From positions 184,736 through 227,427 of the forward strand of contig NZ_HG931173.1 of NCBI RefSeq assembly GCF_000582785.1: DNA of 42,692 nt. Reading direction: 5' to 3'. Source of the stretch: Candidatus Blastococcus massiliensis AP3 (GTDB lineage: Bacteria > Actinomycetota > Actinomycetes > Mycobacteriales > Geodermatophilaceae). Below, one piece after another: positions 16,069 through 23,939 of the stretch. Each line of letters begins with the position of its first letter. Position 1 is the first letter of the stretch. The notes under the pieces were generated by a model. That model did no database searches. It was given only the letters and a program-made list of their open reading frames with translations, and was not told where the DNA came from. Position numbers and translations under genes: made by a program.

Positions 16069-16707
16069 TCAATTCAAACTGTTCAACCAGTTGGTGAGCA
16101 GCTGAGCGCCGGCGTCGCCGCTCTTCTCCGGGTGGAACTGGGTGGCCGACAGTGCCGCGTTCTCCACCCCGGCCACGAAGCGGTCGCCGTGCTCGGCCCA
16201 GGTGACCTTCGGCGGCGGCAGCGGGCTCGGCGCACCGCCCTGACCGAGCGGGAAGTCGCGGACGCCGTAGGAGTGCACGAAGTAGAAGCGCTCGTCCTCG
16301 ATGCCGTCGAAGAGCACGCTGCCCTTCGCCACGTCGACCTGGTTCCAGCCCATGTGCGGCAGGACGGGGGCCTGGAGCTGCTCGACGACGCCGGGCCACT
16401 CGCCGCAGCCTTCCGCGTCGTGCCCGTGCTCGACGCCGCGGTCGAACAGGATCTGCATGCCGACGCAGATGCCGAGCACCGGGCGCCCGCCGGCCAGGCG
16501 GCGGCCGATGATGCGCGGCCCGTCGACGGCCTTGAGGCCCTCCATGCATGCGGCGAAGGCGCCCACGCCCGGGACGACGAGCCCGTCGGCGTCCAGGGCC
16601 GTCTGCGCGTCGGAGGTGACCGTGACGTCGGCCCCCACCCGCGCGAGCGCGCGCTCGGCCGAGCGCAGATTGCCCGACCCGTAGTCGAGGACCGCCACCT
16701 TCTTCAC
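16069..16707 (-). CDS. hisH: Imidazole glycerol phosphate synthase, glutaminase subunit
   Basis: Class I glutamine amidotransferase that feeds ammonia to HisF. The 212-residue protein has the DYGSGNLRS start (residues 8-16), the nucleophile Cys81 in [15 protein letters not shown], and the catalytic His192/Glu194 in FHPEKSG. A GTG start with TAGCGT 7 bases upstream is chosen; the frame further upstream shows no HisH-like sequence. The gene stands alone: upstream is the inserted plus-strand DUF222-HNH gene and downstream the M28-like peptidase, so it needs its own promoter. Its coding end ([10 protein letters not shown]) uses unusually A/T-rich codons for this window, but the sequence is a normal HisH terminus. 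Confidence 0.96.
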   Translation of the reverse strand: MKKVAVLDYGSGNLRSAERALARVGADVTVTSDAQTALDADGLVVPGVGAFAACMEGLKAVDGPRIIGRRLAGGRPVLGICVGMQILFDRGVEHGHDAEGCGEWPGVVEQLQAPVLPHMGWNQVDVAKGSVLFDGIEDERFYFVHSYGVRDFPLGQGGAPSPLPPPKVTWAEHGDRFVAGVENAALSATQFHPEKSGDAGAQLLTNWLNSLN

Positions 16708-16714
16708 GCCTGCC

Positions 16715-16720
16715 ACGCTA
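16715..16720 (-). promoter_or_regulatory. Probable -10 of hisH
   Basis: TAGCGT on the minus strand followed by 7 bases and the GTG of hisH. It would supply hisH with a promoter after its separation from hisB. The remaining part of the 285-base gap (16721-16980) shows no gene or repeat that I recognise. Confidence 0.45.
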
Positions 16721-16980
16721 CCGACCAGCGCACCGAGGGCCGCCGTGATTCCCGCCATGGGACGGGCGTCCGCTCCGCCCTTCCCGCGCGGTGCCATCGC
16801 TCGAGCGCCGGGCACCTCCTGCTGGCAGGGTCCCTCGCCCGATCCGGTCGCCGTCGTGGGCGCTGCCCTACCGGGCGCCTCCCCTCTCGCGCCCAACGCC
16901 CACCGCGTCAAGACCCCTGATGTATCTGTGGACAGGCTTCTGACCTGGGGATTCGCAGTGCCGGATGCCGCTTCCGGCGC

Positions 16981-16986
16981 TAGGAT
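16981..16986 (+). promoter_or_regulatory. Probable -10 of the DUF222-HNH gene (leaderless)
   Basis: TAGGAT is followed by exactly 6 bases and the ATG at 16993, the leaderless layout. The 6 bases are the left half of the LexA-type palindrome described separately. Confidence 0.55.
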
Positions 16987-17002
16987 TCGTACATGTGTTC
17001 GA
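16987..17002 (+). promoter_or_regulatory. LexA/SOS box overlapping the start codon of the DUF222-HNH gene
   Basis: The bases are TCGTAC-ATGT-GTTCGA. The actinobacterial/Gram-positive LexA operator consensus is TCGAAC-N4-GTTCGA, so this has one mismatch in 12 specified positions. It begins right after the TAGGAT -10 and covers the ATG, where LexA binding would block transcription initiation. Several 13E12-family genes of Mycobacterium tuberculosis are known to be under LexA control, which supports the reading. Confidence 0.7.
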
Positions 17003-18231
17003 CCGACTGCGCGACCCCTGTGGAGTGCCTGGAAGGTGCTCTGCAGGCGCTGGCCGGTCAGGACCTGAAGCCGTTGTTCGGGCCCGCGGTGCTGGAGCGG
17101 TGCGGGGCCCTGGTGGTTGCCCGGAACCGGCTGGGCGCCGAGGTGGCCCGCACCGTCCGTGAGGGTGAGCTGACCCAAGCGTCCGAGCACGACGGCGCGG
17201 CGTCGATGGGCGGCTGGCTGCGCGGGCACCACCGCCTGCCTCCTGGTGTCGCCAGCCGGCTGGTGCGCAACGGGCGGGCGCTGGAGCAGCTGCCGGTGCT
17301 GGCCGCAGCGGCTGCGGCCGGCGGGGTCAGCCCGGAGGCGGTGTCGGTGATCGCCCCGGTCGCCTCGGCGGAGAACGTGGCGGCGGCGGAGGCGCAGGGC
17401 GTGGAGCTGGCCGGGATCGATGCCGCCCTGACCAAGGTGGCGATCCTGCGGTCGCACTCGGAGCTGCGGCAGGTGGTCGCTCACTACCTGGCCCGCCTCG
17501 ACCCCGACGGCCCCGAACCGGACCCGACGGAGTGCCGCAGCCTCACCATCGGCCGTGACGGCAACGGGATGGTGGTCGGGCGGTTCGTGCTGGACGCGGT
17601 CGGCGGGGAGAAGCTGCAGGCCGCGATCGAGTCCATCCTGCAGGCCACCCGCCCCGCCGGTGACCTGCGCAGCCGCGCCCAGCAGGCCGGCGACGCGCTC
17701 GTGCAGCTGTGCGACAACGCTCTGGCGTCCGGGAACCTGCCGATCCTGCGGACCGTGAAGCCGCACGTGGTGGTGCGCCTGGACATCGACGACCTCGTCG
17801 ACCCGCACCCCGGCGCGGGTGCCGCCCGCACCGGGTTCGGCGGCATCATCTCCGCCGCCCGCGCCCGCTGGCTGGCCTGCGACGGCAACGTCAGCCGCGT
17901 CGTGTTCGGCCCCGACGGGCACCGCCTCGACCTCGGCCGCAGCCACAGGGTCGTGCCCCCCGCGCTGCGCAGAGCCGTGGAGCTGCGGGACGAGCACTGC
18001 GTGTTCGCCGGCTGCGACGCCCCGTCCTACTGGTGCGACGTCCACCATCTTCTGCACTGGATCGACGGCGGAGAGACGACGCTGGAGAATTCAGGCCTGC
18101 TGTGCGAACGGCACCACACCAAGGTCCACCACGGCTTCCAGATCGTGCGCGACACCGCCGGCCGATGGCACACCTACCGGCCCGACAGCACCGAGATCCA
18201 AATCTTCGAACCCTTCCTCGTCCCCGCCTGA
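16993..18231 (+). CDS. DUF222-HNH endonuclease (13E12 repeat family)
   Basis: A 412-residue protein with an N-terminal helical DUF222 region (about 20-300) and a C-terminal HNH nuclease domain: [10 protein letters not shown] (zinc-type Cys336 and Cys341), [12 protein letters not shown] (His351-352), Asn366 and [10 protein letters not shown] (His374-375). All HNH positions look intact, so it is probably an active, metal-dependent nuclease. The family is present in many diverged copies in actinobacterial genomes and in mycobacteria as the REP13E12 repeats; its role is not settled. It is transcribed against the his genes, between hisB and hisH, with its own -10 and SOS box at the start codon. 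It ends in a strong hairpin. Acquisition by insertion into an older his operon is inference. Confidence 0.92.
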   Translation: MCSTDCATPVECLEGALQALAGQDLKPLFGPAVLERCGALVVARNRLGAEVARTVREGELTQASEHDGAASMGGWLRGHHRLPPGVASRLVRNGRALEQLPVLAAAAAAGGVSPEAVSVIAPVASAENVAAAEAQGVELAGIDAALTKVAILRSHSELRQVVAHYLARLDPDGPEPDPTECRSLTIGRDGNGMVVGRFVLDAVGGEKLQAAIESILQATRPAGDLRSRAQQAGDALVQLCDNALASGNLPILRTVKPHVVVRLDIDDLVDPHPGAGAARTGFGGIISAARARWLACDGNVSRVVFGPDGHRLDLGRSHRVVPPALRRAVELRDEHCVFAGCDAPSYWCDVHHLLHWIDGGETTLENSGLLCERHHTKVHHGFQIVRDTAGRWHTYRPDSTEIQIFEPFLVPA

Positions 18232-18247
18232 CCGCAATCCCAGCCCC

Positions 18248-18280
18248 TGCGCGGCCACGCCTCCCCGGCGTCGCCGCGCA
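18248..18280. terminator. Hairpin between convergent genes, probable bidirectional terminator
   Basis: TGCGCGGC (18248-18255) pairs with GCCGCGCA (18273-18280); inside, ACGCC pairs with GGCGT around a 5-base TCCCC loop, leaving a single C-C mismatch, so 13 pairs in total. It lies 17 bases after the DUF222-HNH stop and 12 bases before the stop of the opposite gene. There is no U-run, as is common for actinobacterial terminators. Confidence 0.6.
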
Positions 18281-18291
18281 GCGGCATGCCT

Positions 18292-18528
18292 TCATTCGGC
18301 CGGACGTCCCGGGTCGGTCCACGGCAGGACCGTCAGCTCGGGCCACTCCCCCAGCCAGCGGGCCGCGTTGGTCTCGGCCACCTCCCGCGGTGCGAGCCGA
18401 CGATTCGGGCGCACGACCAGATCGAACAGGTCGTCGAAGCCGTGCGGCGCGTAGACCCGCGGCCGACCGGCGACGTCGACCGTGACGATGCGCAGGAACC
18501 GCTCCCCGTCGGCCGGTCGGCCGCTCAC
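18292..18528 (-). CDS. Short protein resembling the C-terminus of a nucleotidyltransferase-like family
   Basis: A 78-residue protein with VYAPHGFDDLFDLVVRPN (about residues 25-42) and AARWLGEWPELTVLPW (about 55-70). From memory this is the C-terminal pattern of PF06042-type nucleotidyltransferase-like proteins (about 180-190 residues), but the first half with the catalytic acidic residues is absent, and the DNA where it should be encoded holds another gene. The GTG start overlaps the stop of the 59-aa membrane protein (GTGA), so it looks like an expressed member of the his transcript, not random remnant. Either a truncated relic or a natural short form. The family match is a recollection and needs a profile search. 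Confidence 0.6.
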   Translation of the reverse strand: MSGRPADGERFLRIVTVDVAGRPRVYAPHGFDDLFDLVVRPNRRLAPREVAETNAARWLGEWPELTVLPWTDPGRPAE

Positions 18529-18704
18529 ACCAGGTACAGGACCCCGGCCGCGCTGGCCAGCAGAGCCGCCGCGAGCAGCACCACCGCGAAGGCGATCTGC
18601 GGCGCCGAGCGAGGCTCGCCGTCGTCCTGACCGGCCTGCCAGACGCTCCAGGTGCCACCCAGCAGAAAGCCGCCGAGCAGCAGCAGGACGAGACCGAAGG
18701 TCAT
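18525..18704 (-). CDS. 59-aa two-helix membrane protein in the his operon
   Basis: Translating the minus strand from the ATG at 18704 gives a 59-residue protein starting MTFGLVLLLLGGFLLGG and ending AAGVLYLV, with two hydrophobic helices (about 2-18 and 38-58) joined by a polar loop containing QAGQDDGEPRS. The reading frame is closed by TGA at 18525, which overlaps the GTG of the next gene. It starts 28 bases after the hisB stop. Small membrane proteins at this position are familiar from other actinobacterial his operons, as far as I recall. Function unknown. Confidence 0.75.
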   Translation of the reverse strand: MTFGLVLLLLGGFLLGGTWSVWQAGQDDGEPRSAPQIAFAVVLLAAALLASAAGVLYLV

Positions 18705-18732
18705 GCGGGGAACCGGAGCTCGGGCACGGCGG

Positions 18733-19341
18733 CTACAGCGCGCCCTTGGTCGAGGGCACGTCGGTGACCCGCGGGTCGATCGCCACCGCAGTGCGCAGCG
18801 CGCGGGCCAGCGCCTTGAACTGGCCCTCGACGATGTGGTGGGCGTCGCGGCCGGCGTAGAGCACCCGCACGTGCAGGCTGATCCGCGCGTTGAACGCGAA
18901 CGACTCGAGCACGTGCTTGGTGAGCGACGTCGGGTAGTCCGGCCCGATCATCGGCGTCATGTTCTCCGGCTCGGCGTGCACGAAGTACGGCCGGCCGGAC
19001 AGGTCGACGGCGGCCTGCGCCAGCACCTCGTCCATCGGGATCGTCGCGTCGCCGTAGCGCGTGATGCCGCGCTTGTCGCCCAGCGCCTGCGCGAACGCCT
19101 GCCCGAGCGCGATGGCGACGTCCTCGACGGTGTGGTGCGCGTCGATGTGCAGGTCACCGTCGGCCTGCACGGTGAGGTCGATCCCGCTGTGCTTGGACAG
19201 CGCGGTGAGCATGTGGTCGTAGAAGCCGACGCCCGTGCTGATCGAGCTCGTGCCGGTGCCGTCGAGGTCGAGCTCCACCACGAGCTTGGTCTCGCTGGTG
19301 GCGCGCTCCACCCGGGCGGTGCGGCGTGCAGGTGCGGTCAT
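18733..19341 (-). CDS. hisB: Imidazoleglycerol-phosphate dehydratase
   Basis: Monofunctional IGP dehydratase (202 residues), step six of histidine synthesis, a manganese enzyme that assembles as a 24-mer. The two internal metal-binding repeats are clear: [12 protein letters not shown] with [12 protein letters not shown], and [10 protein letters not shown] with [18 protein letters not shown]. There is no N-terminal phosphatase domain, so HolPase (HisN-type) must be elsewhere. Its ATG overlaps the hisC stop (ATGA), giving a coupled hisD-hisC-hisB unit. Confidence 0.97.
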   Translation of the reverse strand: MTAPARRTARVERATSETKLVVELDLDGTGTSSISTGVGFYDHMLTALSKHSGIDLTVQADGDLHIDAHHTVEDVAIALGQAFAQALGDKRGITRYGDATIPMDEVLAQAAVDLSGRPYFVHAEPENMTPMIGPDYPTSLTKHVLESFAFNARISLHVRVLYAGRDAHHIVEGQFKALARALRTAVAIDPRVTDVPSTKGAL

Positions 19342-20459
19342 GGTCGTGAGTCTCCCAGAGTGGTGCGCTGTTCCGGCGCGATCTCACCCAGCGCGGTGAG
19401 GAACGCGTCGGTCTCCGCTGCCGTGCCGGCGGTGACCCGGAGCCATCCCGGCAGTCCGACGTCGCGGACGAGCACCCCGCGATCGAGCAGCGCCTGCCAG
19501 GCCTTCGCCTGGTCGCCGAACCGCCCGAACAGGACGAAGTTCGCGTCGCTCGGCACGCTGGTCAGCCCGAGACCCGGCAGGGCGGCGACGATCCGGTCCC
19601 GCTGGGCGCGCACCTCGTCGACGGTCGCCAGCAGCGCCTCGGTGTGCGCCAGGGCGGCCCGTGCGGCTGCCTGGGTGAGCGAGCTCAGGTGGTAGGGCAA
19701 CCGGACCAGCTGCAGGGCGTCGACGACTGCGGGATCCGCGGCCAGGTAGCCCAGGCGCAGCCCGGCCATCCCGAATGCCTTGCTCATGGTGCGGCTGACG
19801 ATCAGGCGCGGGCGCCCGGGCAGCAGGGTCAGCGCCGACGGCGTCCCGGTCCGGGCGAACTCCGCGTACGCCTCGTCCACGACCACCACCCCGGCCGTCG
19901 CCGCGTACAGCTCCTCGATCGTCGCCAGCGGCACCGCGGTGCCGGTCGGGTTGTTCGGGCTGGTCACGAAGACGACGTCCGGCGCGACCTCGCGCACCTG
20001 CGCCACCGCGGCCGCCGCGTCGATGGTGAAGTCCTCGCGCCGGTGCCCGTCGACCCACCCCGTGCCGGTGCCGGCCGCGATGATCGGGTGCATCGAGTAC
20101 GACGGCGTGAAGCCCAGCGCCGTCCGCCCGGCACCGCCGAACGCCTGCAGGATCTGCTGCAGCACCTCGTTGGAGCCGTTCGCCGCCCACACCTGCGCCG
20201 GCTCCACGGTGGTCCCGGCGGACCCGGACAGGTAGGCGGCGAGGTCCGCGCGCAGCTCCCGGGCGTCGCGGTCGGGGTAGCGGTTGAGCTCCAGCGCCGC
20301 GTGCCCGAGCGCCGCGCCCAGGTCGGCGAGCAGCTCGTCGGGCAGCGGGTGCGGGTTCTCGTTGGTGTTCAGCCGGTGCGTCGCCGGCACCTGCGGCGCG
20401 CCGTAGGGCGTGCGGCCACGCAGCTCCGGCCGCAGCGGGAGCTCGTCCATCGAGGTCAC
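19338..20459 (-). CDS. hisC: Histidinol-phosphate aminotransferase
   Basis: PLP-dependent class I/II aminotransferase of histidine synthesis. The 373-residue product has the substrate-binding [20 protein letters not shown] (Asn and Pro contacts to PLP), VVDEAYAEF with the PLP Asp, the Schiff-base Lys in [17 protein letters not shown], and WLRVTAG with the carboxylate-binding Arg near the C-terminus. The GTG at 20459 is chosen because it overlaps the hisD stop (GTGA) like the other junctions in this locus; an ATG at 20450, three codons later, is also possible. No clear ribosome binding site before either, consistent with coupling to hisD. Confidence 0.96.
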   Translation of the reverse strand: MTSMDELPLRPELRGRTPYGAPQVPATHRLNTNENPHPLPDELLADLGAALGHAALELNRYPDRDARELRADLAAYLSGSAGTTVEPAQVWAANGSNEVLQQILQAFGGAGRTALGFTPSYSMHPIIAAGTGTGWVDGHRREDFTIDAAAAVAQVREVAPDVVFVTSPNNPTGTAVPLATIEELYAATAGVVVVDEAYAEFARTGTPSALTLLPGRPRLIVSRTMSKAFGMAGLRLGYLAADPAVVDALQLVRLPYHLSSLTQAAARAALAHTEALLATVDEVRAQRDRIVAALPGLGLTSVPSDANFVLFGRFGDQAKAWQALLDRGVLVRDVGLPGWLRVTAGTAAETDAFLTALGEIAPEQRTTLGDSRP

Positions 20460-21760
20460 GGGCGCTGCCGGATCCGGACCGCGGCAGCGTGCGCGGGCAG
20501 GTCCTCGGCCCCGGCGAGGGCGTCGATGTGCCCGGCGACCCCGGCCAGGGCCTGCTCGTCGTACTCGACGACGTGGATGCCGCGCAGGAACGACTGCACC
20601 GACAGTCCGCTGGAGAAGCGGGCGCAGCCGCCGGTCGGCAGGACGTGGTTGGAGCCGGCGCAGTAGTCGCCCAGCGAGACCGGCGACCAGGCGCCGACGA
20701 AGATCGCCCCGGCGTTGCGCACCCGCTGGGCCACCGCGCGGGCGTCCCGGGTCTGGATCTCCAGGTGCTCCGCGGCGTAGGCGTCGACGACGCGCAACCC
20801 AGCCTCGAGGTCGTCCACCAGGACGATCCCCGACTGGCTGCCGTCGAGTGCGGTGGTGATGCGGTCGGAGTGCTTGGTCGCCGTCACCTGCGCGGGCACG
20901 AGCGCCAGGACTGCGTCGGCCAGCGCCTCGCTGTCGGTCACCAGCACCGCACCCGCCAGCGGGTCGTGCTCGGCCTGGCTGATCAGGTCGGCGGCGACGT
21001 GGCCGGGGTCGGCCGTGTCGTCGGCCAGGATCGCCACCTCGGTGGGCCCGGCCTCGGAGTCGATGCCGATCAGACCGCGCAGCAGCCGCTTGGCGGCGGT
21101 GACGTAGACGTTCCCTGGTCCGGTCACCATGTCGACCGGCTCGCAGGAGCCCGCGCCGTAGCCGAAGACGGCCACGGCCTGCGCACCGCCGACGGCGTAG
21201 ACCTCGGTGATGCCCAGGAGCGCGCACGCCGCCAGGACACCCGGGTCGGGCAGCCCGCCGTGGTCCCGCTGGGGTGGCGAGGCGACGGCGATCGACTCGA
21301 CGCCGGCGATCTGAGCGGGCACCACGTTCATCACCACGCTGGACAGCAGCGGCGCCAGCCCGCCGGGCACGTACAGCCCGACCCGGCGCACCGGGACCCA
21401 GCGCTCCGTGACCAGTCCGCCGGGCACCACCTCGGTGGTGACGTCGGTGCGGCGCTGATCGGCGTGCACCTTCTGGACCCGGGCGATCGCCTCCTCCAGC
21501 GCCGCGCGCAGAGTCGGGTCGCACTCGGCCAGCGCTCGGTCCAGGGCCTCCTGCGGGACGGCGAAGTCCTCGTTGTCCACGCCGTCGAGGCGCGCGGTGA
21601 TCTCGCGGACCGCCTCCGCGCCGCGGATGCGCACGTCCTCGCAGAGTGGGCGCACCGTGGCCAGGACCGAGTCGATGTCGGTGGCGGCGCGCGGCAGGAG
21701 GCCGGCGAGCTCGCGGTTCCCCGGCAGCGCGGATCCGCGCAGGTCGATGCGGGCGAGCAC
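20456..21760 (-). CDS. hisD: Histidinol dehydrogenase
   Basis: Oxidises histidinol to histidine in two NAD-dependent steps; zinc enzyme. The 434-residue protein contains [16 protein letters not shown], the [14 protein letters not shown] nucleotide segment, [14 protein letters not shown], the zinc/catalytic [11 protein letters not shown] and AAEHLEIQ regions, and [10 protein letters not shown]. The GTG at 21760 (MLARIDLRG) is supported by GGAGG seven bases upstream. An in-frame ATG at 21802 would add 14 residues but lies within the 25-bp repeats and lacks a ribosome binding site. First gene of the his cluster on this strand. Confidence 0.97.
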   Translation of the reverse strand: MLARIDLRGSALPGNRELAGLLPRAATDIDSVLATVRPLCEDVRIRGAEAVREITARLDGVDNEDFAVPQEALDRALAECDPTLRAALEEAIARVQKVHADQRRTDVTTEVVPGGLVTERWVPVRRVGLYVPGGLAPLLSSVVMNVVPAQIAGVESIAVASPPQRDHGGLPDPGVLAACALLGITEVYAVGGAQAVAVFGYGAGSCEPVDMVTGPGNVYVTAAKRLLRGLIGIDSEAGPTEVAILADDTADPGHVAADLISQAEHDPLAGAVLVTDSEALADAVLALVPAQVTATKHSDRITTALDGSQSGIVLVDDLEAGLRVVDAYAAEHLEIQTRDARAVAQRVRNAGAIFVGAWSPVSLGDYCAGSNHVLPTGGCARFSSGLSVQSFLRGIHVVEYDEQALAGVAGHIDALAGAEDLPAHAAAVRIRQRP

Positions 21761-21767
21761 GGGATGG

Positions 21768-21772
21768 CCTCC
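21768..21772 (-). promoter_or_regulatory. hisD ribosome binding site
   Basis: GGAGG on the minus strand, seven bases before the GTG at 21760. It is one of the few canonical sites in the his locus and decides the hisD start against the upstream ATG at 21802. Confidence 0.75.
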
Positions 21773-21775
21773 GGG

Positions 21776-21836
21776 ATGGTGGGCGGGTGGACGGCTCAGC
21801 ATGGTGGGCGGGTGGACGGCTCAGCATGGTGGACGG
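21776..21836. repeat. 25-bp tandem repeat in the hisD leader
   Basis: A 25-bp unit beginning ATGGTGGGCGGGTGG is present at 21776-21800 and again, identically, at 21801-21825, followed by a partial third copy (ATGGTGGACGG, 21826-21836). The array lies between the hisD ribosome binding site and the divergent promoter region. On the hisD strand each complete unit contains an ATG and, read from it, a short peptide with two adjacent His codons. The repeat is seen directly; any regulatory role is speculation. Confidence 0.9.
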
Positions 21837-21863
21837 CGGAGCGGTGGCGTGGAGCGGAGTTCC

Positions 21864-21869
21864 AGCGTA
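21864..21869 (-). promoter_or_regulatory. Possible -10 of the hisDCB operon
   Basis: TACGCT on the minus strand, in the 133-base gap between hisD and the divergent Lon-domain gene. Initiation about 7 bases downstream would give a leader of roughly 95 bases that carries the tandem repeats. Confidence 0.35.
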
Positions 21870-21881
21870 GCCAGCGGCCCG

Positions 21882-21887
21882 TAGGCT
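21882..21887 (+). promoter_or_regulatory. Probable -10 of the Lon-domain gene (leaderless)
   Basis: TAGGCT is followed by exactly 6 bases and the ATG at 21894. It lies back to back with the hisD promoter candidate, so the two promoters could interfere. Confidence 0.5.
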
Positions 21888-21893
21888 GCCGGG

Positions 21894-22742
21894 ATGGGTG
21901 AGCTGATCCCGCTGTTCCCGCTCGGGACTCCCCTGTTCCCCGGCGTCGTCCTCCCACTGCACGTCTTCGAGCCGCGCTACCGCCGCCTGGTGCTCGACCT
22001 GCTCGCGCTGCCCGAGGAGAGCGAGCGCCGCTTCTTCGGCGTCGTCGCCATCCGGCAGGGCTGGGAGGTGGAACGGATCGCGCCGGCCGAGGCCCTGTAC
22101 GACGTCGGCTGCACGGCCAGGCTGCAGCTGGTGCGGCCGCAGTCGGACGGGGGCTTCCGGGTGGTGACCGTGGGCGGCGAGCGCTTCCGGCTGCACGACG
22201 TGGTCGTCGGCGAGGACCCGCCCTACCTGCAGGGCGAGGTGGAGTGGCTCGCGGAGGAGGAGGCCGCCGAGGAGGCCGCGGGCGACGCCGAGGGCCTCGT
22301 CCTCCCGGGTACCGGCGCGCGACCCGCCGGGGACGACCCGGCGGGCGACGGCGCCTCCCCTCCCTGCGACGACGCGCTCGACGAGGTGGTCGCCGCGGTC
22401 GCCCGGGAGTCGCTGGCGCTGCTGACCGGCGGCGTGCAGCAGCTGTTCACCGACTACGTGGGCGAGGTGGCCGAGCTCGGCGCGGGCAGCGGCGGCGAGG
22501 ACGCCGAGCGCGCCGCGTTGCTCGGCGCGGTGGCCGACGATCCCGCGGGCCTGTCCTGGCTGGTCGCCTCCGCGGCACTGCTGACCACCGAGGACCGGCA
22601 GGCGCTGCTCGCCGAGTCGGCGACCCGCCGCCGGCTGGCCGCCGAGACGAGGCTGCTGCGACGGGAGCTCACCCTGCTCCGGGAGCTCGGAGCGGTGCCC
22701 GCCCCGCTGCAGCGGTTCGCCACCCCGATGACGGTCAACTAG
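21894..22742 (+). CDS. Lon substrate-binding (LON_N, PUA-like) domain protein
   Basis: A 282-residue protein beginning [29 protein letters not shown], the diagnostic start of the Lon N-terminal substrate-binding domain (about residues 4-120); there is no ATPase or protease domain, so it is a stand-alone LON_N protein as is common in actinobacteria. An acidic low-complexity insert (about 120-165, [14 protein letters not shown]) separates it from a helical C-terminal segment ending [20 protein letters not shown], where adaptor-type helices are usual. Likely soluble and a protein-binding module; its partners are unknown. Divergent from hisD; its stop is 7 bases from the stop of the convergent VOC gene. 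Confidence 0.9.
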   Translation: MGELIPLFPLGTPLFPGVVLPLHVFEPRYRRLVLDLLALPEESERRFFGVVAIRQGWEVERIAPAEALYDVGCTARLQLVRPQSDGGFRVVTVGGERFRLHDVVVGEDPPYLQGEVEWLAEEEAAEEAAGDAEGLVLPGTGARPAGDDPAGDGASPPCDDALDEVVAAVARESLALLTGGVQQLFTDYVGEVAELGAGSGGEDAERAALLGAVADDPAGLSWLVASAALLTTEDRQALLAESATRRRLAAETRLLRRELTLLRELGAVPAPLQRFATPMTVN

Positions 22743-22749
22743 CCGGGCG

Positions 22750-23157
22750 TCAGCCGGCGACCGCTCCGCGCGTCGCGGCGACCTCCGCCTCGCTGCGCAG
22801 GATGCAGAACTCGTTGCCCTCCGGATCGGCGAGCACGACCCAGCCGGTGCCGTCGGCGTTGCGGCGGTCGTCGAGTGTGGTCGCGCCGAGTTCCTGGAGA
22901 CGCGCGAACTCGTCGTCCCGGGAGCCCTCGCGCGGGCGCAGATCGAGGTGCACCCGGTTCTTCCCCTGCTTGGTCTCGGGGACCTCGATGAACAGCAGGC
23001 GGTGGTGCCCGTCGCGGGAGCTGATGAGGCACTCGTCGTCGCCGGGTTCGTTCGGGTCGTCCGGGTCTTCGACGTAGTCGAGCACGGCCTGCCACCAGCG
23101 TGACAGCGCCTGCGCATCGGAGCAGTCGATGCTGGTGTGTGACACGAAGGACGCCAT
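22750..23157 (-). CDS. VOC-family (glyoxalase/bleomycin-resistance fold) protein
   Basis: A 135-residue protein with the VOC pattern: [22 protein letters not shown] at the start, [10 protein letters not shown] in the middle and [20 protein letters not shown] near the end, i.e. two beta-alpha-beta-beta-beta units. Such proteins are usually metal-dependent isomerases, dioxygenases or drug-binding proteins. Of the expected metal ligands, His8, His69 and Glu113 appear present. Substrate unknown. ATG start with CACCAT six bases upstream. Separate from the membrane protein upstream by about 50 bases. Confidence 0.85.
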   Translation of the reverse strand: MASFVSHTSIDCSDAQALSRWWQAVLDYVEDPDDPNEPGDDECLISSRDGHHRLLFIEVPETKQGKNRVHLDLRPREGSRDDEFARLQELGATTLDDRRNADGTGWVVLADPEGNEFCILRSEAEVAATRGAVAG

Positions 23158-23209
23158 CGCCGGATGGTGGCACGACCCACCTGCCCGGGGGGCGCCGTCG
23201 GGGCCCGCG

Positions 23210-23896
23210 TCAGTGCCGAGCGGGCGGGGTCTCCACCAGCGGGGGCAGCACCGGCGCGTCCGCCGCCGGGGCGGGGCTCGCGTCGGAGTTGGCGTCGGGG
23301 ACTGGGACGGGGCGGCCGAGGCCGTCGTCGGCGTTGAGGATCACGCCGAGCAGGTAGACCAGCACCGCCACGAACGGCGCGACCGCGAGCGCCGCCGTGG
23401 ACCCGAGGTCGAGCCGGGTGGTGACCACGCCGCCCACCTCGGCGAGTTGGGCGTCGGTCGGTCCCTCGCCGAGCAGCACGCCGACCCACCAGGCGACGGC
23501 GCCGGCCAGCACCGTGCCCACGGCGAGCGTGACGACCAGGGTGACGCCGCGCGCCTTCCGCATCGCCCAGGCGGCCAGGCCGGCGAACAGCCCCAGCGTG
23601 GCGAGTACCAGCACGAAGACGCCGTCGTCGGCGATCAGCAGTTCGGCCGAGGGCACCCCGATCGGCGCCGGCCCATCCTCGGTAATGCGGAACTCGGCGC
23701 GCGGCGCGAGGGCCCACCAGATCACCCCGGCCGGAACCCCGGCGAGCGTCACGGCGAGCAGGAACCAGCCGGCCCGCGGCAGGTCCTCGCGGGTCTCCGC
23801 CCAGCCCCGCCAGTAGTCCGACGGAGCAGGCATGGGAGTTCCTGGAGCGCGACCACCGGGCGCTGCGGGAGGCGTGCTCACCGGCCCAGTGAACAT
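23210..23896 (-). CDS. Multi-pass membrane protein (possibly DUF2567-like)
   Basis: A membrane protein of 228 residues if read from the ATG at 23896, or 207 from the ATG at 23833. It has four predicted helices (about 42-62, 88-112, 116-142, 162-188 in the longer form), with an acidic extracytoplasmic loop ([23 protein letters not shown]) and a Pro/Ala-rich C-terminal tail. The [27 protein letters not shown] segment before the last helix recalls the actinobacterial DUF2567 group, but I am not certain. It lies 43 bases downstream of dnaE on the same strand and might be read through from it. The start is uncertain because neither ATG has a strong ribosome binding site. Confidence 0.75.
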   Translation of the reverse strand: MFTGPVSTPPAAPGGRAPGTPMPAPSDYWRGWAETREDLPRAGWFLLAVTLAGVPAGVIWWALAPRAEFRITEDGPAPIGVPSAELLIADDGVFVLVLATLGLFAGLAAWAMRKARGVTLVVTLAVGTVLAGAVAWWVGVLLGEGPTDAQLAEVGGVVTTRLDLGSTAALAVAPFVAVLVYLLGVILNADDGLGRPVPVPDANSDASPAPAADAPVLPPLVETPPARH

Positions 23897-23939
23897 CGGT
23901 CGCCCACGATGCGCTCGTCGCCCGTCGCCGGACCGCGTC

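Noticed and set aside
16745-17068. Plus-strand frame starting [13 protein letters not shown] before and into the HNH gene
   Set aside because: It overlaps the HNH gene in another frame, has shadow-like composition and its start has no promoter or ribosome binding site. The gap 16721-16980 is left without a gene.
21761-21802. N-terminal extension of hisD from the ATG at 21802
   Set aside because: It would add 14 residues (including three His) that HisD proteins do not have, and the GGAGG seven bases before the GTG at 21760 identifies that as the start.
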